64,000 nt of DNA from Tricholoma matsutake (Eukaryota > Basidiomycota > Agaricomycetes > Agaricales > Tricholomataceae): positions 11,470,001 to 11,534,000 of the forward strand of contig AP026538.1 of the NCBI GenBank assembly GCA_026075535.2, given 5' to 3'. The translations under genes were made by a program, and so were the position numbers. The notes under the pieces were generated by a model that saw only the letters and a list, made by a program, of their open reading frames with translations, searched no databases and was not told the DNA's origin. Positions 55,570 to 64,000 of this stretch are shown here, in pieces. The number at the start of each line of letters is the position of its first letter. Position 1 is the stretch's first letter.

Positions 55570-57152
55570 TTATGATCCACATTCAAGTTGCGATCAAACT
55601 TCCTTTAGTTTGCTTCACATTATCTTACAGCCTCTCTTTTCCATCTTCTGCCATTATGGCTCCACCACCTACATCATGATGGAATATTACAACCCCCATT
55701 GAGGAACAACCCGCCTCGGAAACCACACCATTACCATGGTCCATGGACTCTACAGCCACCACTCAAGTTGTCAACCCAACATGACTCCAGTACCCTCGCC
55801 TTTCTTTTTGTCACCTGTGCAGTGTCATCTAACAATTTGGCGTAGGGCTAGACAACACTGTTCCAAGCCCTGAGTAATAATGGGCTGATGTATAGAAGCA
55901 GCATGCTCCCATCATGGACCAAGTTTTGTTTTACGAACAGATAAATCGAAGTTGTGGTGTCATTCCCTGGTCCAGATGAGAGTACAGCATATGCAGGGAG
56001 AAGATGGCACATTTAGGAAGCCTTTGCAGAATAAGGATGGCGTCATGGCAGTTGGGAGCTGGCGAAGGAGAGGACTGGGAGGGTAGACAAATTGAAGAAA
56101 CACGACATCATTATTCTAGCTTGTCTATTTTTCCACCTTACAATGGGGCTACCAACATTTCATTGAACCATGACCTTCAAACATACTTGTGTTTCAGTTC
56201 AGACCATGCCCTAAGAGTCACCATACAGCCCTATTATGGTGACTGGCAAGCACTCAGGAAATCTGGGTATTGGAAATTCCCGAGATTCCAGGATTCAACT
56301 CCACTGGGTCCCATGTGCCTCATTGCATTTTTCCTGTCTAACTGACATGACATGGACATATATTGGCAGGAACCTATGACCTACATGATTATAAATTGAT
56401 TAACTGCAGTCCACCGCAGGAGAAACAGATCCGGTTCACTGGTATTCGGGCGAATGGAAGTACGGTATACCTATGACCAAGCACACATAGTAGCTACATA
56501 ATTTAATCTGGTGTGGGAAAACACATGTACCATACGGTATAGGAAATGAGCAGCTGAACAAGTAAATAGAGTAAAGATTCAGAGGACTTGACCTCAGACC
56601 TCATGACCTGAAGATGATGTTCTACACTAGTAATTTTGGTTTCCAAAAGCACAACATGAACTTCTTCCACTAGGATCTACGTAACTGGAACTTTGCTGTG
56701 TCTTCCCTGATAAATGATACCTGTTGTGCCAATGCGTCATGGTAAAATTATTATTTGGTATACTAGTATTGTGTTGACTTCATGAATGGTTTGTCATCTA
56801 CACACATAAACAAGGGTTGTAACATCAGTTACGTCAACACTCGGCCAGGGAGGTATCCTGACAGAGTGAATGGGTGGAAAACCACACCCACTGGCACCCG
56901 TTGCTACGGAAGAAAAATTAGGGCAAGATCTTTACATTCCCTAAAATGGTTTTAACAAAATGTGCAGTGAAGAATTTCCACTGGAACATCGAAGTCCGCT
57001 TTTTTGGTTAGAACATCATATGATGCTCTTGTGTCGCAATCGTTACAAGTCAGCCTCCAGAAGAAATAAAAAGGAAGTGTTCGAGAGCTGGCAAAGCATT
57101 GATTTTGCACATTGTATTCATCTGACCTCATACCTACACATTATACACAATA
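55570..57152 (+). other. No confident gene; one ORF at 56004-56345
   Basis: The first 400 bp carry a Pro/Thr-rich piece with a stop (near 55655). An ORF at 56004-56345 (113 aa, HYSSLSIFPPYNGATNISLN, RVTIQPYYGDWQALRKSGYW) and pieces near 56410-56930 (GETDPVHWYSGEWKYGIP; KHNMNFFH and RNWNFAVSSLINDTCCANAS) have coding character, but I could not place splice sites or a family. It may be a decayed gene. Confidence 0.3.
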
Positions 57153-57877
57153 ATGGCCCCCAGAGACAAACTCGAGAATGGCGTCTACATCTTGAAATCT
57201 GCAGCAAGGCCATGGCTCCCTATTCAAATTGGCGATATTGTCAATCCTGAAACCAAAGCTAGAAAGAGTTGAGTCAATAACTCGCTCACTGAACTCTCCT
57301 TCTCATTGTGTTTGTCTCTCATAGTCACTGTTGAGGAGATCGATGAGAATAATAAAGCCAAGCATGTGGGTTCTCTTTCTCCTGTGTTCTGTTCATACTT
57401 CATTTCAAACAGTGGCAGTTGACTTATCAAGATAATGGTGCATTTGGTTATGGTCACTACACTCTCCAATCACAGGGCGAGGGGCTTACCGGCTATTACC
57501 TTACTACCCCTCATAAAATTGAGCCTGGGCCAGAACTGAGCGTGGGGCAGGACTTGAAGTGGTGGTCCAGATGGTATCGCAATGAGCAGCTAAGAGCGTG
57601 AGATCACTATTCCGATCTATTTATATCCCCTATATATCTTCCACTTTTTATTTCAGTTTCTTTGTTGGCAGCATCCCTGCTACCAATGTCCTGTCCTATG
57701 AGGATTTTGCTGCCACCGAACTCGAGATTGTACAGCTTCCTCCACCTGCCACCGGTTCACCAGGAGGAAATTGGGGCACAACTTGGAACCTTTGGACCCC
57801 AGTCAAGGTCTGTAAACCATAATACATTGTAGCTCTAAAACTGCCATTCATTCTTGACTTTATTTCAGGTTGCTTAA
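57153..57877 (+). CDS. Five-exon gene, 166-aa small protein, possibly beta-trefoil
   Basis: Exons 57153-57267, 57325-57365, 57413-57597, 57657-57807 and 57869-57877 join into 501 nt with no stop before the final TAA. The four introns are 57, 47, 59 and 61 nt, all GT-AG with pyrimidine-rich 3' ends. The protein starts MAPRDKLENGVYILKSAARP. It contains a W-x-L ... G-x-Y-T-L block (HWQLTYQDNG, GHYTLQSQG), a Trp-rich block (DLKWWSRWYRNEQLR) and an end ELEIVQLPPPATG, GTTWNLWTPVKVA. No signal peptide, so it is probably cytosolic. The spaced aromatic and Gly-x-Tyr pattern recalls small fungal beta-trefoil proteins (lectins, mycocypin-type inhibitors), but that is an inference from pattern and length. 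It is one of three apparently intact non-transposon genes here. Confidence 0.75.
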
Positions 57878-58429
57878 TGAAGGGCTACTAGGTGTGCTTT
57901 CTCGACGTATGATGGAATTTTTTTCTTTGCCTTGTCCAAATTTCTCTTGTAGCTAGAAAATCCCAAAACAAGAAGCACTTATGTAGTTGGCAGCTGTAAG
58001 ACTGTTTTTCTTTTTGTCTACTTGTACTTTTATCTGTGAATGTCAGTATTGTTTCCAGTTACTGTGACCGCTTAAATAGTGAGAATTGTATTCCAGTTGT
58101 ATGCGATGAGGTATAAAAGTCAATGTGGTGGGGTGGGTGACATCATGGGCAAACCTTGAGGCAATGGTTGCTGCAGTCAACTGCCTTACAATTGATGTGC
58201 TACTTCTCCTGCCTTGTTTTCTAGGTCCATCCTGGTCCAAGTCCAACTTATGTATTGCTCGTTGCGAAAACTTGCGATAGGAGTTACAATGTGGGTAGCC
58301 AGAGTGACGATTCATCTGGCAGCCTATTCAGTAGAAATCCACGATACATCCGTCCAGCGGATTTCTGCAAAACAATGATAGATCTGTCAGTAGTGGATTG
58401 GGCCCATAGCAGGAAAGACTCATGTGGGC
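57878..58429. other. Intergenic stretch
   Basis: AT-rich, with T-runs. No ORF with coding character. It includes the presumed 3' flank of the gene ending at 57877. Confidence 0.4.
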
Positions 58430-58770
58430 CGAGGGTGTGATGCATCCATGTGGGCCCAGTATACAGATTCACTGCCGGCGATGATTCTTCCCAGTGGTAA
58501 TTGCTGAAAGATTCTTGGTGGCAGTAACATCTGACTCACGGTGCCGGCTAGCATGGTCACCATTTTACTACATGGCACCGGCGATGATTATTACTGGTGG
58601 TAATTGCTTGATCTGTGTGGGCCCAGTGAATAGAATTATAGCACCAGCAGCAACAATCGCCACCAGTAATTGCTAGAAAAATATGGTCTACCCTTCATGG
58701 GCGACGATTCTTGCCGCCGGTAATTACTGAAAAGATTGTAATTGCCAAAAAATGGTGCCGGCTAGCACGG
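58430..58770. repeat. Diverged short repeats around GATGATT..GGTAATTGCT
   Basis: The motif GCGAYGATTNTT followed by GGTAATTRCT occurs at about 58478, 58580 and 58698, and inverted at about 58650. GGTGCCGGCTAGCA occurs at about 58540 and 58754. It looks like a decayed tandem or a MITE interior. Terminal repeats and target duplication were not found. Confidence 0.5.
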
Positions 58771-58816
58771 TTGACATATACATTAAGCAAAACGAAAGAA
58801 GTTGCTAGTGATAATT

Positions 58817-60358
58817 TTACGATGTCCTTGGTAAAGAATTCATCATTGTCCTGCACTTCTGCTGCATTAATTGGGCCATCTGGCACATTGCCTCATCAAG
58901 GGTGGCGAGCTGCCGGTGAAGGGCATGGTTTACTGCAATGTTGGACTTCACCATCTTGACGGCCTCGTGGTAGCTGTGTTCAACAGCGTCAGAATAAGTC
59001 AAAATCTCCTACAATCATTATTCAGCAGCTCCCGGCCAAAGTTCAGGACTTACTTGGGGGGCCTGCTGGGATGATGCCGGTGTCAATGGAGTACAACCTG
59101 GGAATACTGGATGAATGCAGCTGGGTAATGAAAGGCGGACAGTGTGCTGAGGAACATTTTGGGGAGAGCCAGGGGGTGAATGGACCTCATCTGAATCTCT
59201 CTGTGTCAATATTGAACTATGAGAAGATTCAGGTGAGGACCATGTTGGGGAGACATGATCCAGCACAGGTTCGATATAGGCCATAGAGACATCGAGCTCC
59301 ATGTCACTACCTTCAGTCACCTCAGTAAACCAGAAGTGTGCACTGTCCGCATCTGGCATGTCAACACTGGCAGGGATCTCAAGAGTGTCCACCATTTGTA
59401 ATTGTGATGGCAGTGTTGCCGAATGATTAGGACTGCCAGGAATATAAAAAGTGTCTGGGTCAATGGTATGGGTATGTAGCAGCATTGAGGCTCCAAAATC
59501 AACTCCAGAACAATCTGTGCCTGGTGAGTCAGGAATATGAAACATGTTCATGTCATTGTGTGCTGGGGATGATGTCAACTGAGCAGTGGTGCTCGCCACC
59601 GGCGACTCAGGACTACCAGTAATATAAAACACATCAGTGGCCGGCAAGTCAGGAATATGCATGTCTAGGTCATGGTGTGCTGGCAATAGTGTCAAATGAA
59701 CAGTGGTGCTCACCACCGGCTCAGGACTACCAGGAATATAAAATGCATCAGCGGCCAGCGAGTCAGGAATATGAAACATGTCTAGGTCATGGTGTGCCAG
59801 CAATAATGTCAAATGAGCAGTGGTGCTCACCACTGGCTCAGGACTACCAGGAATATAAAATGCATTGGCAGCCGGTGAGTCAGGAATATGAAAGAGATCT
59901 AGGTCATGGTGTGGCGGAGATGATGTCAAATGAATGGTGCTTGCTGTGGGTGAGTCGGGACTACCAGGAATGTGAAATGCATCCAAGTCAAAAGATTGGG
60001 AATTTTCGGCGGGTGGGGTTGCCAAATGGATAATATCTGCAGCCGCTTCAGAAATATCAAAAGCAAATGAGGAATGTATCAATGAACGTGGTATGGAGAA
60101 ATGAAGAGTACCATCCACTGCCGGTGAATCAGGACATTCAGGAATATGAAAAGTGGCCAGGTCCAGATTATCTATATCCACCGCTGGTGAATCAGGACTA
60201 CCAGGAATATCCAAGGCATCGAGGTTTAGAGTGGGCATACTTGTTGGTGGCAAATTTGGCAAGTTTACTGATGAGCTGCCTGAATATTCCATAAGACGCG
60301 AAAATTGATCAACAAATGCGGTCACGTGAATTTTGAATACAGAAGTTGAAACTGACAT
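58817..60358 (-). CDS. Two-exon gene, 498-aa IPGSP-repeat protein
   Basis: Minus strand. Exon 1 at 60358-59054 (435 codons), a 45-nt GTAAGT-TAG intron at 59053-59009, and exon 2 at 59008-58817 (63 aa and TAA). Splicing keeps the frame and skips two stops in the intron. Residues from about 50 to 320 carry some 14 copies of a [F/L]-x-I-P-[G/D/E]-[S/C]-P motif, such as AFYIPGSPEPVVSTT, FHIPDSPAAN and LDIPGSPDSP. They are arranged as an alternating FHIPDSP/FYIPGSP pair in a 40-45-residue super-repeat (about 59570-59900). Exon 2 is a helical tail (HALHRQLATLDEAMCQMAQL). No signal peptide or enzyme motif. I do not recognise the family. The start at 60358 was chosen over 60400 because the latter would lie 11 bp from the opposite gene's ATG. 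Confidence 0.75.
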
Positions 60359-60411
60359 TGCATCTATTGACACTATCAACTGCATCCACCCTAAGTACAA
60401 ACAGTTTTATC

Positions 60412-60956
60412 ATGTCTTCTCAGCACACCAAATCCATGGAGCACGCCCTCAATACATTTTTGGATGGTACTCGGATGACTGTGGATTCAAAATCCATGTT
60501 GGGCAAGTTGGTGCGTGATTTTTATTATGTCCTATGAATCTTTCTAAGAAGGTGTTGAAGTTGGATTATAGGAAAAAGGTGTTGGCGAAGGAAGCGGTGA
60601 TGACGCCATTCCTCAAACATGTGTTCAAAGTACTCCATCAGTGGGATAAGTCTTGGGAATCCATCGACCAGAGCATATATATTTGTCAACCTTTGCCCGT
60701 TGCTGCGCCAAGCAGCACTCTCATGGCCATGCATGTTATGCTCCAAATCCCCACCATGGCTACGCCACCCATCATTGCTCCCAGTTCTGCAGCCAAATCA
60801 CTCATCGCCGTGTCTGCACCCGTTCCCACCACTGCGATGCTGGAGGCTCAGACCAACCAAACAGAAGCAGCTGCAAGAGCCCAGAGCAAGGGCAAGGGCA
60901 AGGGCAAGGAAAAGAAGGTCATAGAACACCTGGCTCCACCTCGGTCGAAACGCTGA
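60412..60956 (+). CDS. Two-exon gene, 168-aa protein with basic tail
   Basis: Exon 1 at 60412-60510 (33 codons, MSSQHTKSMEHALNTFLDGT) and exon 2 at 60549-60956 (KVLKLDYRKKVLAKEAVMTP to the TGA), with a 38-nt GT-AG intron. The first half is helical and charged (FLKHVFKVLHQWDKSWESID). The middle is a Pro/Ala/Thr stretch. The end has KGKGKGKEKK followed by PPRSKR, a likely nuclear-localisation signal. Function unknown. It is transcribed away from the IPGSP-repeat gene, and only 53 bp separate the two ATGs, so a shared promoter region is implied. The intron is short but keeps the frame. Confidence 0.65.
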
Positions 60957-61086
60957 AAGGTGTCGCCACAGCTGGTGCCGCCTGAAATGGAGGACAGCAA
61001 CGTCACAAAAGAGCCACCATTCATCCACACCAACCTGCCAATCATGACAGCCACTCCTGCTCTACCTGAAGACAATATATGGAGGT

Positions 61087-61225
61087 TGTTAGGAAACCAC
61101 CCCATTACCTAATAAAATTTCATTTTTATTTTATTAGGTCGAATTACGCTACATGATGCCAAATAACGTTACACTTTGATAGCATGAGAATTTTATTTCA
61201 CACACATCAATATGTATGCACATGT
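61087..61225 (+). repeat. Truncated Gypsy-1-family LTR
   Basis: Starts TGTTAGGAAACCACC and matches the first 140 bp of the LTR at 61285, then breaks off at about 61225. The 60 bp between it and the next LTR are unrelated. Confidence 0.85.
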
Positions 61226-61284
61226 ACGAGAACCAGCATGTGTTACTGTCAAAATGTGCGACAGCATTAGAGTCGTCGGCCAGC

Positions 61285-61685
61285 TGTTAGGAAACCACCC
61301 CATTACCTAATAAAATGAAATTTTATTTTATTATGTTGAATTACGCTACATGATGCCAAATGATGCTACACTTTGATAGTGTGAGAATTTTATTTCACAC
61401 ACATCAATATGTACATGCATGTATGAGCGCGTCGGTAACAACAATGTACAATATGTGTAACATAGTATATAAACCCTAAATATATGCCTAGGGGACCCTA
61501 GTTGTGTTCTCTTAGGTATTCCACCTACGCTTTCGGTGTGAAAGGCCTTTGTCAACAAACTCACCTATTAATAACCCCTTGCATCAAAACCATCAATTCC
61601 CCCATCACAAGTGCGGATCCTGCCCCCTTCTTGTAGAGAGAACCCGCACAGTCTTAGCTAGCAGATAGTGGGTGTCGCCCTAACA
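61285..61685 (+). repeat. Gypsy-1B 5' LTR
   Basis: 401 bp, TGTTAGGAAACC...CGCCCTAACA. The following GAAGAACACAACT is the same presumed primer site as in Gypsy-1. The leader at 61686-62170 holds no gene. Confidence 0.95.
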
Positions 61686-62170
61686 GAAGAACACAACTTC
61701 CCATATCAGTGCACCTTCTCTTACTTGCACATACATCATTGTTTCACCGCGCCACATCCAATTACTCATCCTTTTGGCACAAGCCGGAAGTACTTGTATA
61801 TACGTAATCTACCTTTTCTTTTGTAAGCCGACGCCAGGCCTCGCCTTACATTGCGACCACCAGTGATCGAGAGGCAGCGCTCATCATTAGGACAGCTGCA
61901 ACCAGACAACTGATCGGATCTGGTTTAGTTACGATTTACATTACTCTATTTGGATGACTATTTTAGTTACAAGCTGAATTCAGTGATATCTCCGAGTTCA
62001 GGCACTGTTGGAAGGGTTGTTGATCCAAAGTGTCAAATTAGGCGCCTGACGAACGACGAATGATTGACAAATGATTGACAAACCATCACGTGACCCGTAG
62101 ACATTTGGAGAGGTCTTGAAGAAAAAATTTTGAATTGTCAAAGAAGTGATTCATCACAGATTCTACAATT

Positions 62171-63268
62171 ATGTCCAAACCTTCAACTTCTAATCCCAGT
62201 CCTAATCCTGTTCCCACGCCAGCACTAGAGGCGAAAATTGATGCGCTCACAGCGCAAATGTCGCAATTAGTGTCAGTATTGGCAGCATCACAGCCCAGAC
62301 AAGCAGAAGTACAGCCAGAGACGATAGGAGAAAGAGATGATGAGATGGAGGAGATGGTGGAGTGGATATCGCAGGAGGATGAGACAGTGGAGAAATCTGG
62401 AAATGGAAAAGCACGCTTACCTAAGTACACGCCCCCGCAAATCTTTGATGGTACCATGGAGAATACAAAATCCTTCATCAGCTCTATAGTATTGTACATC
62501 CATGGGAGGAAGCCAGAGTTTCATACAGCCGAGTCTAGGATTATGTTTGCGCTCTCATACATTCAGGGGGGGAAAGCACAGTTCTGGAGAAACGAGGCTA
62601 TTAATCAAATTTCCGCGGGAAATAAACCATTTGCAACCTTCAAGGAATTTCTGGAGAGATTGGAGGCACAGTTTGGAGACCCTAATCCAAAGGCGACAGC
62701 CAATGCTAAATTAAAGACCATGCGCCAAGGTTCCCTAACGGCAGATGAATTTATTTTGCAGTTCAAAGCAGAAGCTTCGCAAATGGACATGGGAGAAGCT
62801 GTGTTGGTAGAGTTTTTAAAAGCAGGATTAAATCCCTCTTTATTCCAGTCTATCTACTGACTACCTTCTATGCCAGAGAAGTTGGACGAGTGGTATAATT
62901 GGGCAATGCACCTTGACCGGCAATATTGGCAGGAACAGGCAGAGTCAAAGTTAATGTATGGAAGTAGTAAATTTGGAAAGTCTTCTGGAGGAAAGTCCGA
63001 GAAAGGAAAGGCGCCTCAGGTGCAAGCTCCAAGGGCACAGCCACAGGCCATGGCAGTGACACCTATAGTTACGGAGTCAGCAGCACCAGCAGAGGCAATG
63101 GAGGTTGATCAAGCAGGGAGACAAGCCCCACTTAAATGTTTTAATTGTGGGCAGTTAGGACACATTTCTAGGAATTGTAGGCAGAAAAGAAAGATTAGGG
63201 AAGCTACAATTGAGGAAGTGAAGCCAGAGGAAGGCAAGCAGAAGAATTTTGTGGAAGAGTCCCAGTGA
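62171..63268 (+). pseudogene. Gypsy-1B gag with one in-frame TGA
   Basis: The ATG at 62171 gives MSKPSTSNPSPNPVPTPAL, then helix KIDALTAQMSQLVSVLAA and the gag core (PPQIFDGTMENTKSFIS, MFALSYIQGGKAQFWRNE, FKEFLERLEAQFGDPN, MRQGSLTADEFILQFKAEA). A TGA at 62858-62860 after SLFQSIY breaks the frame, and the same frame continues LPSMPEKLDEWYNWAMHLD to a knuckle CFNCGQLGHISRNC and stops at 63268. All other parts are open. It is nearly the same as the 19085-19742 copy up to EFLKAGL. Confidence 0.92.
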
Positions 63269-64000
63269 AGGTTTCCCCATTGGTGACCCAGAATCATTAC
63301 AATGTATTAGTATCCGAGGAAACCCAGAGCAAATCAGAAAAGGAAATTGAGGAGGAGTACAACTGTTGCGAATCATGTGACAAAAGAAATTGTCACATGT
63401 CATTTCCAAAAACCCCTAAATTCTTTATTCGCTCTGCACGAATAGAACCCGAAATCACCTTGACTGTGGGACTGAAGACAGTGGACATGCATGCAGCTAT
63501 TGATGTGGAAGCGTTGCTTGATAGTGGTGCTACAGGATTATTTATTAATTGATCCTTAATTACCGGAAACAGTATTAACACATGCAAGTTGGCACAACCC
63601 ATAATGGTGTACAATATTGATGGAACAGTAAATCATGGAGGAACTATCAAGGAAGAGGTTACTATGGTACTAAAGTATCAGGAGCATCAGGAGCGAGCTG
63701 TATTCGAAGTGTGCGATCTTGGGAAAACCAATCTAATAATAGGATGTCCATGGTTATGGAAGCATAATCCCGAAATTGATTGGAAAACTGGGAAAGTACA
63801 AATGACTTGTTGTTCTAAGGAATGTAATGTGTATGGGAGGAAGATGAAAAAGGAAAAAAGGAAAAAGAAAGAGAAAGAACATCCGAGAAAGTATTCTGCT
63901 ATGATGGAGGAAGGCGAGGATGAGGAAATGCCAAATGGGGAAGTTCCGATCATGATCGAGAAAGAAGAGCAGAAGCAAACCTTTAGAGCAATTCATGGAG
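63269..64000 (+). pseudogene. Gypsy-1B pol, protease part
   Basis: In the -1 frame after gag: ETQSKSEKEIEEEYNCCESC, then protease AAIDVEALLDSGATGLFIN (DSG). A TGA follows at 63550, then VYNIDGTVNHGG and TNLIIGCPWLWKHNPEIDW, the typical gypsy protease end. A Lys/Glu-rich spacer continues to the window edge. RT and beyond lie outside. Confidence 0.9.

Larger units (their letters stand above)
61285..64000 (+). mobile_element. Gypsy-1-family element (Gypsy-1B), 3' end beyond window
   Basis: The 5' LTR at 61285-61685 is followed by a 485-bp leader almost matching that of Gypsy-1, then gag and the start of pol to the window edge. Target duplication not visible. Only two in-frame stops in 1.8 kb of coding sequence make it the best-preserved member seen here. 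Confidence 0.93.

Noticed and set aside
60653..61105. Alternative ORFs in other frames and strand over 60653-61105
   Set aside because: The spliced frame at 60412-60956 has a start, a frame-keeping intron and protein-like composition. The others are shadows.

Overview
The window looks like a piece of a mushroom-forming basidiomycete (Agaricomycetes) genome. The evidence is a KDZ (Kyakuja-Dileera-Zisupton) DNA transposon with a CxC2-type cysteine cluster, chromodomain Ty3/gypsy elements, half-tRNA-primed Ty1/copia elements, a Tad-like LINE, a SWIM-domain MULE, an OrsD-like protein fragment, and genes with 38-61 nt GT-AG introns. Almost all of it is transposable-element sequence, most of it broken. 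No prokaryotic gene, rRNA, tRNA or CRISPR array was seen.

Layout. 1-1.6 kb: 3' end of a Tad-like LINE. 1.6-2.4 kb: an acidic coding remnant. 2.4-35.2 kb: a KDZ transposon (about 12.5 kb net) with terminal inverted repeats of at least 400 bp. A Ty1/copia element (copia-1, TSD GAGAT) lies inside it next to its left end. Copia-1 holds a solo-LTR-like repeat (R1) and Gypsy-1 (TSD AGAAG). Gypsy-1 holds a 5'-truncated Gypsy-2, and Gypsy-2 holds a full-length Gypsy-3 (TSD CTTCG/CTTCA). That makes five levels of nesting, with two MITE-like elements at the Gypsy-1/Gypsy-2 deletion scar. 35.2-48.7 kb: an OrsD-like fragment, two tandem-repeat tracts, a second R1 copy, the terminus of a second KDZ element, and a MULE broken by a solo LTR and a hAT-type MITE. 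48.7-55.6 kb: a second copia element (copia-2, TSD CAACT) carrying one MITE in gag and one in its 3' LTR. 57.1-61.0 kb: the only stretch with apparently intact genes, namely a five-exon gene for a small possibly beta-trefoil protein, and a divergent pair with start codons 53 bp apart, one of which encodes a protein of repeated IPGSP motifs. 61.3-64.0 kb: the 5' half of another Gypsy-1-family element, cut by the window edge.

How the parts work together. The KDZ element carried a DDE transposase plus at least three accessory ORFs in two orientations. The LTR elements each had gag, protease, reverse transcriptase, RNase H and integrase, and Gypsy-2 and Gypsy-3 had an extra third ORF. Nonsense codons, mostly TGA/TAG, run through nearly all of them, so most or all look inactive. 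Coordinates of element ends rest on TSDs and paired termini read by eye. Family names rest on recognised motifs, not on database searches.
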